This document shows, one piece after another, positions 51,801 to 60,944 of a DNA stretch of 64,000 bases. Position 1 is the stretch's first letter; each line of letters begins with the position of its first letter. The DNA is from Kluyveromyces lactis (lineage: Eukaryota > Ascomycota > Saccharomycetes > Saccharomycetales > Saccharomycetaceae): contig NC_006042.1 in the NCBI RefSeq assembly GCF_000002515.2, positions 248,001-312,000 of the forward strand, written 5' to 3'. A program made the translations under genes and the position numbers. Under the pieces are notes generated by a model. The model searched no databases. It was not told the DNA's origin and was given only the letters and a program-made list of their open reading frames with translations.

Positions 51801-52236
51801 CTAGAGTCTTAATTGGGGTACCCAAGACCTTAATGTTGTATTTAGCTAGTACGCCAGCTTTGTCCAAAGCGACACCACAGTTCAACCCTGTTTGACCACC
51901 GAATGTTAGCAAAATTGCATCTGGTCTTTCGCGTTCGATGATATAGGTAATATACTCCGGAGTGACAGGCAAATAATAAATCTCGTCTGCAAGAGAATGA
52001 GAGGTCTGATTGGTGGCAATGTTAGGGTTCACCAAAATTGTCTTTTTGTTAGCTTCTTTCAAAGCTTTGATAGCTTGAGAACCAGAATAATCGAACTCAC
52101 CGGCCTGACCGATCGAAAGACCACCAGAACCGATAACAAGCACTGATTCCACACCTTCCACTAACTGTGGATTATATTCATCAGTGTTGAATGCCGATGT
52201 CGTGGGTTCGGTAGATGAATAGATACTAGTAGACAT
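48883..52236 (-). CDS. CPA2: Carbamoyl-phosphate synthase large subunit, arginine pathway (Cpa2)
   Basis: 1117 residues (S. cerevisiae 1118). Two homologous ATP-grasp halves: the first opens with VLVIGSGGLSIGQAGEFDYSG at about 33, the second with VLVLGSGVYRIGSSVEFDW at about 580. Each half phosphorylates one intermediate (bicarbonate, then carbamate). An oligomerisation segment lies between them, and a C-terminal MGS-like allosteric domain begins at about 970. It lacks the fused aspartate transcarbamylase of Ura2, so it is the arginine-specific, cytosolic enzyme that partners Cpa1. A Gcn4 site and TATA box lie upstream. Confidence 0.98.
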   Translation of the reverse strand: MSTSIYSSTEPTTSAFNTDEYNPQLVEGVESVLVIGSGGLSIGQAGEFDYSGSQAIKALKEANKKTILVNPNIATNQTSHSLADEIYYLPVTPEYITYIIERERPDAILLTFGGQTGLNCGVALDKAGVLAKYNIKVLGTPIKTLETSEDRDLFAQALKEIDIPTAESIACETVDAALEAADIVGFPVIVRSAYALGGLGSGFANNAQEMKQLASQSLSLAPQILVEKSLKGWKEVEYEVVRDRVGNCITVCNMENFDPLGIHTGDSIVFAPSQTLSDEEFHMLRSAAIKIIRHLGVIGECNVQYALSPDSLDYRVIEVNARLSRSSALASKATGYPLAYTAAKIALGYTLPELPNPITKTTVANFEPSLDYIVAKIPRWDLSKFQHVNRSVGSSMKSVGEVMAIGRNFEEAFQKAIRQIDPSFIGFQGSDEFDDLDNALSEPTDRRWLAVGQALIHEGYSVEKVHELTKIDSWFLFKCMNIVDMYKDLEQVNDLESLDKELLLEAKKLGFSDAQIALCLNKGSDSRTSELEVRSYRKSFGIVPFVKRIDTLAAEFPAQTNYLYTTYNATKSDIEFTDNGVLVLGSGVYRIGSSVEFDWCAVNTTKALRKEGKKTIMINYNPETVSTDFDEVDRLYFEELSFERVMDIYELENSEGCVISVGGQLPQNIALKLLHNGAHILGTSPEDIDKAENRHKFSTILDSIGVNQPEWSELSSVEEAKVFANQVGYPVLIRPSYVLSGAAMSVVTGEHELEVKLTTASDVSPDHPVVMSKFIEGAQEIDVDAVAHNGMVLVHAISEHVENAGIHSGDATLVLPPQNLSQNIKDRLKEIADKVAKAWNITGPFNMQIIKDDRDEGVSLKVIECNIRASRSFPFVSKVLGVNFIEAAVQAFLSKDVPEPVNLMDKAYDYVATKVPQFSFTRLAGADPFLGVEMASTGEVASFGSNALESYWTAIQSTMNFNVPLPPSGILFGGDLSKNYLGEVVKYVAPLGYKLYATNEDTKKYLETFSKGVSVELIEFPKNDKRKLRELFQAKDISAVFNLAAKRAESLEDVDYIMRRNAIDFALPLFNEPQTAMLFAKAMSLKIAEKVKVLESKDVIVPHEVRTWSEYLHCKPI

Positions 52237-52378
52237 AGCGAGTAAAATGGTTGGGCTTCCTTGTAGTTGCTTCTTATACTCTACTATCGTTTTTTTCTTT
52301 TGGCAACGACTGATATCTTTTTTGATAAGAGCTATGCTGAAGTTTAAATTCCAATTTTGATATCAGTGTATTGCTCTT

Positions 52379-52390
52379 TATATATATATA
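52379..52390 (-). promoter_or_regulatory. TATA element of CPA2
   Basis: Twelve alternating T/A bases about 145 bp before the CPA2 ATG and 35 bp downstream of a perfect Gcn4 site. The spacing is typical of inducible yeast promoters. Confidence 0.6.
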
Positions 52391-52423
52391 TTGCCCAAGC
52401 TAGTTGTTCCTTCTTATTTGCGA

Positions 52424-52430
52424 TGAGTCA
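52424..52430 (-). promoter_or_regulatory. Gcn4 binding site of CPA2
   Basis: TGAGTCA, a perfect palindromic Gcn4 heptamer, about 190 bp upstream of CPA2. S. cerevisiae CPA2 is under general amino-acid control. Confidence 0.65.
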
Positions 52431-53519
52431 ATAGGAAGATGTGATAAAGGTTCATCGAAACTAAATACTCAAATAGTGACGCTGAAAAAAATTGCCAAAT
52501 CGATGAAAAAACAATAGAAAAAAACTAAAAAAAAAAAGTGCTATGATTCATTGTAAGAAACACTGTGCAGCTTTCTTTTCTTTTTCCCATCATATCATCA
52601 TTGATTTGGTGATGTAATAATTGTGCTTGTGTTGAAAGCTAGAGAGAGTTCTTTCACTTCTTAAATTAAAATTTGGAAAGAGCTGTATATGCTAATTAAA
52701 GCTATATATCAAGATCTTCCAGAAATCCAAGAAATAAAGGACGAGTCAATACCGTTACGTGAAACTTTCTCGAATGCAAAAACAAACATCGGGCTATTGA
52801 CACATAAGAAGAGACTCATCCTTGAATCATAAGACGCACTACGTTTTGGTATAGGTACCATTTACGTTTGTCTTCAGTAACACCGTAGTAAGAATGCTGT
52901 TTTCAAACTGGGGATAGTTTCGATTGTTCTTGCACTTAGAGGATGTAAAACCTCGAACTGGATTAGAACCTAAGTTTTCTGATCGTTTAGTGCAACACTC
53001 AGCGATGTGAAAGGAAAAGAAAAATCAAAGGAAAAAAAAAAACCAAAACCAAAAAACTGGCCAGTTACCCGGAATACCCGGGTAATACTTACTGTCTTCT
53101 AAAAATTTGTCATTCCGTGTATTTACTGACGCGTGTCAGAATAAATAACCAGCCACACAAAGAGTGTATGCCCTGGCATGTGTTAAGATCCATCTATACG
53201 AAAGTATACGAGATAGAGAAGTACAAATAGAAGAGAAAAATCAATCTTATGCCAACTCGTAGGATGATTAGGCATTATATAATGGAAAGATGATGGTGGA
53301 GGGAGCGAGCGATACTCACCATACAACAGTGTATAATGAATAGTCAATTGATGTCAGATACAGATAATATGAGCGAAGGAATATCATCATGTCAGGGTAA
53401 CACTGAACAGAGAGATTCCGGGACTCAATAGCATGGTCAGGTGATGCAAATAATACTCTTAATGCTTGTATTATATTGCCAACTCCGATAAAAGTTTAAC
53501 TGACAAGTATTGTTAGTAG

Positions 53520-53660
53520 GGAAGTGCGGCTGCTCGAATCGTTCTACCCACCAAGACTTCAGTCCGGGCTCCAGACGTGGGGTAGAAATGTGGATTAAAC
53601 AGTATACGGTCTGCAAATGGCCGCCCAACTTGAGCTGCAACCGACTAGGGACCGCCTGAA
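53520..53660. other. GC-rich patch with paired stems, possible structured RNA
   Basis: It stands out against AT-rich flanks. TTCTACCC at 53542-53549 pairs with GGGTAGAA at 53580-53587, extended by two pairs across a bulged G. A second outer pairing, CGGTC at 53607-53611 with GACCG at 53650-53654, follows. Two hairpins in tandem recall H/ACA RNA architecture, but I cannot identify convincing H and ACA boxes. It might instead be a cluster of zinc-cluster binding sites. Confidence 0.2.
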
Positions 53661-53863
53661 GATGAACATATACGATAAAAGACAAAAACAACCAACCTCG
53701 ATCACGTGATAATCTTAGACATCACTGGCATGTAAGAGGTAACCCTTTCGGCTCCGAATTGGTTCTTTTGAAGCTGACAACCACTGAAAATTTTCCCTGG
53801 TAACTCGAGAGACACATTGAAAATAATAAAAAACTGAAAAAAAAAAAAATCACCATAAGTATG

Positions 53864-53874
53864 CCATTGACCCG
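53864..53874 (+). promoter_or_regulatory. CSRE-type (Cat8/Sip4) element upstream of SFC1
   Basis: CCATTGACCCG fits the classical carbon-source-responsive element CCRTYSRNCCG exactly. It lies about 1.04 kb upstream of SFC1. S. cerevisiae SFC1 is induced on ethanol and acetate through such elements. It fits a later, stricter consensus less well. Confidence 0.45.
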
Positions 53875-54190
53875 GAGATTTGGCTTCGATTCAGAACATT
53901 TTGGTAATGTTCCGTTCTTATTGGTCTCTTCGCTCCGTCTGATTTTTCAGCTTGCCAACTAGTTAGTCCGGACTCCGATTTGCCGGCTACTTAACCGCTA
54001 TCCAACATTTCTCCTACTAGCCACTCTTCGGTTTATCTCTGCTTTCCCCCTTCTTTGAATTCATGCGAAACACAAAAAAAAAAGACATCATTCATTTTTC
54101 CCTTTCGCCCCTTTGCCTGATTGCTAGGTTCCTATCTACCTAGTACCACCAAAAAAAAAAAAGGCAGACTCAAAGGCCTTATGATTCTTT

Positions 54191-54238
54191 TAGAGAAAGT
54201 ATCTCTATTGTAAAACATCCCATGCAGTTTGCATGGGA
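54191..54238. repeat. Two adjacent perfect hairpins in SFC1 upstream region
   Basis: First: TAGAGA (54191-54196), a 5-base loop, TCTCTA (54202-54207). Second: TCCCATGCA (54218-54226), loop GTT, TGCATGGGA (54230-54238), a nine-pair stem. They are ten bases apart. They could act in DNA (dimeric protein sites) or RNA (terminator or leader structure). Confidence 0.5.
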
Positions 54239-54914
54239 ATATTCATAGAGTAAAAACCCATTAGTTTGATCCATATCGCCTAGAAAGCTCAACAGGAGGA
54301 GTAAGTAGCAGTTAAAGATCATTGGTGGATTCCGAGTTGATCATTGAACTTAACGGAGCATTTCTCATTTCTCACTGTATATACAGTTTTACGTACTTCC
54401 CATTCACTGTCCACTTATTTTGGTTGTTGAGTAGGGTTTTTTTTTGTTTTTTGGGTTCCCTTGCAGTCAATTCTCAGAGTTCTACAGTCCGAGCCTCTGC
54501 CCGTTAAATCAGTACTAGATGTGGGCCTAGTTTTTAGTCACTCTCTAATGGGATTTAATTTCGGTCTTTTTACGGGTTTTACTTATAACATAGATTTACA
54601 ATTCTTTAAACTTTTGAATTTTAGGAATAAGATATATAAATGTGGGGTTTTAATTGAGTTTGATACTTGGGATTTCAACTAACTTATATCTGAATTCGTT
54701 TCTGAATTTTTTGCATATTTATCTCGTTTCCCCTTAAAGGTGAATCACAGATAAAGATAGCTTTAAAAAGTCGTCATATTTGTTTGTTTGAGGTATTAAA
54801 TACTGCCAAAAGACAACTAGAAGAGAATAATAACGTGTATATTTATATTCGCACAGTCGGTTTACAGATCTTTTCGTCTTTTTATTTTGAATTATATCAC
54901 ATCATTCTACAGAA

Positions 54915-55832
54915 ATGGCTTCGAAACAAAAATCTTCAAACCCAGCTGTCAATTTGATTGCTGGCGGTGGTGCGGGTCTAATGGAAGGTCTATGTTGCCA
55001 TCCATTGGATACCATCAAGGTTAGAATGCAGATCTACAAAAATGCTGTTGGTTCCGGTGTAAAAGCACCAGGTTTCATCAAGACTGGTGGTGAAATCTAT
55101 AGAAATGAAGGTTTCTTGGCATTTTACAAAGGTTTAGGTGCTGTCGTCATCGGTATCACACCAAAGATGGCTATTAGATTCTCATCTTATGAGTTCTATA
55201 GAACTTTGCTTGCTGATAAGGAAACTGGTAAAGTTTCTACTGGTAACACTTTCATTGCTGGTGTCGGTGCAGGTATCACCGAGGCTGTCGTCGTTGTCAA
55301 TCCGATGGAAGTCGTGAAGATTAGATTACAAGCACAACATCTAAACCCTGTCGAAGGTGCTCCAAAATACAAGAACGCCGTGCAAGCTTGTTACACCATC
55401 GTAAAAGAGGAAGGTTTCAGCGCTTTGTACCGTGGTGTTTCATTGACTGCTGCTAGACAAGCCACCAACCAAGGTGCTAATTTCACCGTTTACTCTAAAT
55501 TAAAAGAATTCTTGCAAGGTTATCATAATCAAGAAATGTTGCCAAGTTGGGAAACCTCATTGATTGGGTTAATCTCAGGTGCCATTGGTCCCTTCTCAAA
55601 TGCACCGTTAGATACCATCAAGACGAGATTGCAAAAGGATAAATCTACTAAGAATATGTCCGGTCTCAAAAGAATTACCATCATTGGTAAACAATTGATC
55701 CAAGAAGAAGGTTTCCGTGCCCTATATAAAGGTATCACCCCAAGAGTGATGCGTGTGGCTCCAGGTCAAGCTGTCACTTTCACTGCTTATGAATTCATTC
55801 GTAAAGAATTGGAGAAGACCGGTGTATTTTGA
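54915..55832 (+). CDS. SFC1: Mitochondrial succinate-fumarate carrier Sfc1
   Basis: 305 residues of the mitochondrial carrier family. Three repeats show the signature PxD/ExxK/R: HPLDTIKVRMQ (Pro30), NPMEVVKIRLQ (about 128) and APLDTIKTRLQ (Pro230). Each is followed by an EGF(L/S/R)A(F/L)Y(K/R)G loop motif. Sfc1/Acr1 of S. cerevisiae (322 aa) exports fumarate in exchange for cytosolic succinate from the glyoxylate cycle and is needed for growth on ethanol or acetate. The downstream reductase matches YJR096W, so order fits YJR095W-YJR096W with one extra gene between. A CSRE-type site is upstream. The short N-terminus begins MASKQKSSNPAVN. Confidence 0.95.
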   Translation: MASKQKSSNPAVNLIAGGGAGLMEGLCCHPLDTIKVRMQIYKNAVGSGVKAPGFIKTGGEIYRNEGFLAFYKGLGAVVIGITPKMAIRFSSYEFYRTLLADKETGKVSTGNTFIAGVGAGITEAVVVVNPMEVVKIRLQAQHLNPVEGAPKYKNAVQACYTIVKEEGFSALYRGVSLTAARQATNQGANFTVYSKLKEFLQGYHNQEMLPSWETSLIGLISGAIGPFSNAPLDTIKTRLQKDKSTKNMSGLKRITIIGKQLIQEEGFRALYKGITPRVMRVAPGQAVTFTAYEFIRKELEKTGVF

Positions 55833-56209
55833 ATCGATCTAATTTATGGTTCTCACCATCATTTCTTTTCCTTCAATCATGCTCCTACTACCATTTCTCC
55901 CTCTCTCATTCAAGACTTCTCAATCATAATTATAGATTTTGATTATTGCATTAGAATTTTGATATATTCATAAAGGTGTTTTCCACAAACTAAGAGAATG
56001 GTTAAAGAGACAAAACTTCTTGAAGTATTTCAAGAAGAACTAAAAATATTCCCACGCATCATTACGTTTCTTCTGTTAAACCAATGAACAATTCACCCAA
56101 TAAAATTCAGATTAATTATGAGACGCAGTTGAAAGATAACACAAAATGTTATGAGATGCTATAGTGTTTCCAATATTAGAATTCGCCAAAAGATCAACAC
56201 ACACACACA

Positions 56210-56258
<49 letters not shown>

Positions 56259-56530
56259 CACCAAAGTAACTCAACATTCATTCAAATTTTTCACAATTTG
56301 TATCAATATTATTATTATCATTATTACTACTTTTGTCTCTACCCTTCGTTAGAAACTGAATGTTTTAACTATAACATAGTAAGACATTTCTTGGTTTCTT
56401 ATAGCATCTACTTAGGCTAAAGTATCGAATAAACTAAATAATTTCTAAAAAAAAAACTAATATCAACTTCAATTTAAATATACAAATGAAAATCCCCTTT
56501 ATCATAGCGTCAGATTGAAATTTGCAGTTT
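55833..56530. other. Convergent spacer after SFC1 with AC/CT microsatellite
   Basis: 698 bp between convergent genes. It contains the compound repeat at 56197-56253. Two short frames reading through the repeat (56151-56420 and 56164-56352) are artefacts of it. Otherwise AT-rich 3' sequence. Confidence 0.4.
56197..56253 (+). repeat. Compound (AC)n(CT)n microsatellite
   Basis: Alternating AC to about 56212, passing straight into about 20 CT units to 56253. A pure and uninterrupted tract, so probably length-variable between strains. Confidence 0.9.
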
Positions 56531-57034
56531 TTATATGTGAACATGTCGCAAAGTAGTGATAATCTCCAGTATAACTCGTTCTGTGAAAATCTTATTCATA
56601 ACTTCTTGCTCAATCAAGTTCATTTCTTCCATGGGATCCAAATCGAACAACGTTTTAGCATCGTTCTCATCCTGTGAGGTTCCATCCACATGTTGTTGCA
56701 AGTTTAATATTATAGGATCCGGTTCAGAAAAATCATTGTTACCTTCGGAATTCCGTTCTAACAATGATTTTACCAAGTCTGTTTTGGATCGGAAAAACTC
56801 TGAAATTAAGGAAATGTCAGATTGTATACTTTGAGTATCTTCAACACTCTGCAGTAAATTCGAGCTCACTTCATCGGTTTGATTATCTAACCATCTGGTC
56901 ATATCATCACCCTTGGTGACATCATTTGTAACTTGAAAATCCGTATGGTACACCATCCCCATTAGCTGAGGAAAACCTAGAGTGCTAGGTTCTTCTTTGT
57001 CGTGGAATTCTATCTCTGAGGAATGTTGTGTCAT
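56531..57034 (-). CDS. Unrecognised acidic 167-aa protein
   Basis: Not recognised. The frame encodes a polar, Asp/Glu-rich protein with helical heptad-like stretches (about 60-95, ISLISEFFRSKTDLVKSLL) and an amphipathic C-terminus (NLIEQEVMNKIFTERVILEI). No signal peptide, membrane segment or zinc motif. Balanced composition and lack of low-complexity runs favour a real gene. It lies between SFC1 and the YJR096W-like gene, where S. cerevisiae has none. IME1 is found on the other side of SFC1 there and is fast-evolving, and this ORF likewise has a long (1.7 kb) upstream region. But I see no convincing match to the Ime1 C-terminus, so that link is only positional speculation. Confidence 0.55.
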   Translation of the reverse strand: MTQHSSEIEFHDKEEPSTLGFPQLMGMVYHTDFQVTNDVTKGDDMTRWLDNQTDEVSSNLLQSVEDTQSIQSDISLISEFFRSKTDLVKSLLERNSEGNNDFSEPDPIILNLQQHVDGTSQDENDAKTLFDLDPMEEMNLIEQEVMNKIFTERVILEIITTLRHVHI

Positions 57035-58730
57035 TATTGTTGCACTGCTGTTTCACTGCTGTTTCACCGTATTTCTTACCTGTTGTTTCTTAATCAGTCA
57101 GTACCAACCTTTTCGAAGTAAATTATGGTCAAAAGAAATAATTAGTTCATTGTTAACTATATGGCTCTTTCGTTTGAACCAATGGTATTTAAATGAAAAG
57201 TTCTATTACTCTGATAAAGTTCGGGAACTGTCATTACGTTTCTTAAACAAGACTACTAAATCGACATTTGTAAAAATACTTGAAACTGTAAAGCCCTTAC
57301 TGCGGAAACTCTTGTTACAACTTAGAATTATTTGAAACCACTACCTGATCGTCAGTACCTACATTTTGTATAGTAGTTTACAGGGTTTCGGTACTATTTC
57401 AAAATTTTCCATCAAAAATTAAGAAATCTTGACCCTTTTTTATTCTCTTGACACAATTTTTTTTAAGTAGGTTTATATCAAATTACGAAGGAAAAGAGCG
57501 TTAGAGGGCATTGTGCCTTAGGTTCTTGAAATGCAGCTATCACCATGAATATATATTACGCATATTTGTTTGTAGGACGACTAGTTCTATTATAGCGCCA
57601 TTAATAGTGTGTTTTCGGGACTAATTGCAAAATTAATTAGTTGCCTGTGCCTTTTCTAAAGTTCCACCAACATAGTGTATTCGTGGCATTTACTGTGCCA
57701 GTGACCATTTCAAAAACTGTCCTGCTGATTTTCCTACTGACAGGGCATTCGTTACTGGAAACCAAGGATGGCAATAGCTGAAATGCTTTGAAAAAAAATT
57801 GAAACACAGAAGATAAGCAAAAGCAAATTTTAACCAATTAGCCGGGATTATAAGAACACAGGTGAGCTTAAGTCCGTTTTGTATTGGATAGGAAGAGTTA
57901 CGTCTCTCAAGTTTTTTACCCCATGTTTTCCATTGATAAGTATTTGTACCAATATAAGACTGGGACGTATAGTACTCTATGAAAGTGTAATTCTCTTTAA
58001 TAGAATCCAGAACCAAACCTCACTGACTATGGCGGACCGTAACCATCACGAGTTGCCATGAACGCTGTCCTATAAGCAGGTTCATTGCATCGTACGAAAA
58101 CTGAACGGAACATCTACCGAAACAGCAGAAAAGGGAAAAAAAAAAAAAAAAAAAAAAAAAATACGAAGTCCGCCAAATTGCATAAAATATACATAGAAAG
58201 CCAAGAGCAACTGCAATGATGTGCTTTTTAACAAGATCTTTTACCGGAATTATTAAATTCAGAAGCTGAAAGGACAGAATCCAGTGTTTAATGATAGGAG
58301 AGCACAGAAAGATGTGCAGAGAGATGTTTTTAGTTGCTGTATATATTCCCTTTATTCTTTTTTCTCATCACTATACGCAAAGCTCGCTCAGCCAATGGTC
58401 CACTTGTATGCACGTACGTACACATTGTTACTTATGTTATTAGTTGTTTTTTGCAACGGTAGAATATACACACGAGATATATAAATATAGGTTACGGAGA
58501 CTGCCATGCTATTGGTTTTTAAGGGTACATAAGAGAGTAAAGATTAAAAAAAAAGCTCTGTGTTAATTCGCTGCTTTAAAACTGAACAAGCTAAGTCAGT
58601 TACGTTGAATTAAGACTGTGTTTCGTCAGCGTTTTCTAATCGATCATAGAGATTAATTTACTGGTAAAGAGTCTTTGCTTTTAGTTAGTGTTTCTATTTG
58701 TTCTATTTTTGTCAAAATAAGTGGTTGAAC
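57035..58730. promoter_or_regulatory. 1.7 kb divergent region before the unknown ORF and the YJR096W-like gene
   Basis: No gene is supported; frames of 60-117 codons lack features. It contains an A26 tract at 58136-58161 and TATATAAATA at 58478-58487, about 245 bp before the reductase ATG. The length is notable for two small genes. Confidence 0.4.
58136..58161 (+). repeat. Poly(A) tract, 26 bp
   Basis: Uninterrupted run of 26 A, the longest homopolymer I saw in the window. Rigid poly(dA:dT) tracts exclude nucleosomes in yeast promoters; the exact length may be affected by sequencing error. Confidence 0.85.
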
Positions 58731-59588
58731 ATGGAACTTTCAGTGCCAAAATCTTACAAGTTATCTAGTGGCTACACTATCCCATCTGTGGGTCTTGGAA
58801 CCTACGAGCTACCACCAAATAAGACAGCTTATCTTGTTCATCAAGCATTGGAAGTTGGGTACAGACACTTTGACACAGCTGTTTTGTATGGAAATGAGTA
58901 CGAAGTTGGTCAAGGTATAAAGAAATGGCTCAATGAAAACCCTGCTGAAAACAAACGAGGAGATGTATTTTATACAACCAAGCTATGGGATTCTCAACAT
59001 GGGTATGAAAAGGCGAAAAAGGCAATTGACCATTGTTTGCAAGAGGTGGAAGATCTCGGTTACATTGATTTGCTCTTAATTCATTCACCGTTAGGTGGGA
59101 AAAAATTGAGATTAGAGACTTATGAAGCTATGCAGGAGGCAGTCGATGCAGGCAAGGTTAGATCGATTGGTGTTTCCAATTATGGGTTCCAACATATTGA
59201 GGAGCTTTTGAATTGGGAAAAATTGAAATATAAACCTGTCGTCAATCAGATCGAAATTTCGCCATGGTGTATGCGTCAGGAACTTGCTGATTTCTGCAAA
59301 AAAAAGGGAATCCTTGTGGAAGCATACGCGCCTCTAACCCATGGCACAAAGCTCAAAGACCCCGATCTTGTCAAAGTTGCTAATGAAGTAGGCTGTGACG
59401 TTGGTCAAGCGCTAATCAGATGGTCCCTACAGAAAGGCTATATACCATTACCGAAGACTCAATCAGTTTCAAGACTTGCCAGTAACCTCGACGTCTTTTC
59501 ATTCGAATGGACCACGGACCAAATGGATCAATTAGATAAACCGTATGCATATGAACCAACTGATTGGGAATGCACCAATGCACCATGA
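58731..59588 (+). CDS. Aldo-keto reductase, YJR096W ortholog
   Basis: 285 residues from the ATG at 58731; the frame extends back to 58698, but the inner Met (MELSVPKSYKLSSGY) matches the S. cerevisiae YJR096W start (282 aa). The tetrad is complete: Asp48 and Tyr53 in FDTAVLYGNE, Lys84 (TTKLWDSQ) and His118 (LIHSPL). The end YEPTDWECTNAP is nearly identical to YJR096W. A putative xylose and arabinose reductase in S. cerevisiae, NADPH-dependent, cytosolic. A TATATAAATA lies about 245 bp upstream. It is the second aldo-keto reductase in the window and is only distantly related to ARA1. Confidence 0.93.
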   Translation: MELSVPKSYKLSSGYTIPSVGLGTYELPPNKTAYLVHQALEVGYRHFDTAVLYGNEYEVGQGIKKWLNENPAENKRGDVFYTTKLWDSQHGYEKAKKAIDHCLQEVEDLGYIDLLLIHSPLGGKKLRLETYEAMQEAVDAGKVRSIGVSNYGFQHIEELLNWEKLKYKPVVNQIEISPWCMRQELADFCKKKGILVEAYAPLTHGTKLKDPDLVKVANEVGCDVGQALIRWSLQKGYIPLPKTQSVSRLASNLDVFSFEWTTDQMDQLDKPYAYEPTDWECTNAP

Positions 59589-60427
59589 ACAAGTCATATA
59601 ACTCCAGGGTTTTCTTGGTGCCAGATGCCAGCCGGTATTTTTTTTTTTCTTTTGGTGAAATCGTTCTCGTTTACAACATCCTACCTCTTCTTTTCAATTC
59701 AATTCAATTCTTTATCTGACCTTTATATCACAAATAGCTCATAACTTTCATCAAATTCTTCTCTTTACCTTATTTCACTCAAGATGCACTCTAGCTAGTG
59801 ATATATGGTCGTATTAATGCAGGAAAAGCGTTGGAAACCCTATGAGGCTGCAAGGCAAGACCTGAAAAGAGATAGTCACGTGGTAGTTAGGGTAATGAAG
59901 TCGTTCTTTTTCTTTAGCTTTTTTCTTTAACTTTTATTTCTTTTTCAATCTGCCGTATATAAGGAAGAAGGTCGATTCTCATTCCGTTCTTCATAGCATA
60001 AACAATTTCAATTCCAAATCTAAAGATTTGAGTCTTAATAGACCAACATATTTTTTAAAACACTCTTCCGGATTACCAGCTGTGGCATTGTTCCTCCATA
60101 TGTTCACAACAGCAAAAATGGCTGGAAGTAGAAAAACTGGCGGTTCAACGCTAGGTTTCAGGGTATATAATCTACCTCGATAGGTTTTTTTACAGGCGAG
60201 ATACTATATCTGGCTATACTATCTTGGTGGTTCGCTTCCTGGAGACATCTCCCCCCCCCATCTTTCTCTTGTATTGTAATGATATGTTTTTTACTTTCAA
60301 CAGTGACATATAGTAGATTCACTTTATTGCCTATTAGATCTATCATCGATCATATTTTTGTCAATGTGACGACTGTGTATAGCAATAGGAGGGTGATCGA
60401 CTAATTGTCATCTCCATTTCAAAAACG

Positions 60428-60435
60428 TCCGCGGT
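60428..60435 (+). promoter_or_regulatory. Near-PDRE (Pdr1/Pdr3-type) site
   Basis: TCCGCGGT differs from the pleiotropic drug-response element TCCGCGGA in the last base. It lies about 0.7 kb before a drug/H+ antiporter gene, which makes the match more interesting than chance alone. Confidence 0.35.
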
Positions 60436-60911
60436 GGCACTCATGACCTTACCTTGCTATGAAAGTGCGTTTTTGAAACATGTAATGGAATCTATCAATG
60501 CTTGGCATCAATCAACCTTCGGGTGATTTCGACAGTGATGAGATGACACTATCCCAACCTATGTACCGTTCCAAACAAAACTTCAACAGGTCCGGTTTTG
60601 AACGCGGTGCATTCCTTCTTTCTTGATGTCAGCCCCTACCGGCGGTATACTGATCATTAAGATTGATACGAAACACCGACTGTTATCTCCGTTGTCCTTC
60701 ATTTTTTAGATCAGTACTACCATCGAACTAAATTATTCGGCTTTTTTACTCTCTTTTCGTCATTATGAACTCTAAATATGATAGTATAATCAACTGGTTG
60801 CTTTTTTCGTTGGAGCCGCATAGAAAGCAACCCGTCCCACACCCAGCTACACTTAAACACAGAACAAGAGCTTAGATATGACAAATCTTCTGTCACATCA
60901 ACTTGTCTTTA

Positions 60912-60943
<32 letters not shown>

Positions 60944-60944
60944 A
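60912..60944 (+). repeat. Compound (AT)n(TG)n microsatellite
   Basis: About nine AT units followed by about eight TG units, in the promoter of the antiporter gene. Confidence 0.85.

Larger units (their letters stand above)
52237..54914. promoter_or_regulatory. 2.7 kb divergent region between CPA2 and SFC1
   Basis: No convincing gene. Near CPA2: TATATATATATA at 52379-52390 and TGAGTCA at 52424-52430, with a further partial GACTCA at 52813-52818. Towards SFC1: CCATTGACCCG at 53864-53874 (CSRE type), ATCACGTGAT at 53701-53710, a GC-rich stem-forming patch at about 53520-53660, and two hairpins at 54191-54238. Short frames (84, 61 and 73 codons) look spurious. In S. cerevisiae an intron-bearing ribosomal protein gene (RPL43B) adjoins SFC1; I searched for it here and did not find it. 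Confidence 0.5.

Noticed and set aside
53507-53513. GTTAGTA (reverse TACTAAC), considered as an RPL43 intron near SFC1
   Set aside because: No Rpl43-like exon is visible in any frame of the CPA2-SFC1 interval.
53437-53691. 84-codon minus-strand frame in the CPA2-SFC1 interval
   Set aside because: No recognisable features; it reads through the GC-rich stem-forming patch, so RNA or regulatory function is likelier.
56151-56420. 89- and 62-codon frames with long Leu-Ser repeats
   Set aside because: They are direct translation of the CT microsatellite.
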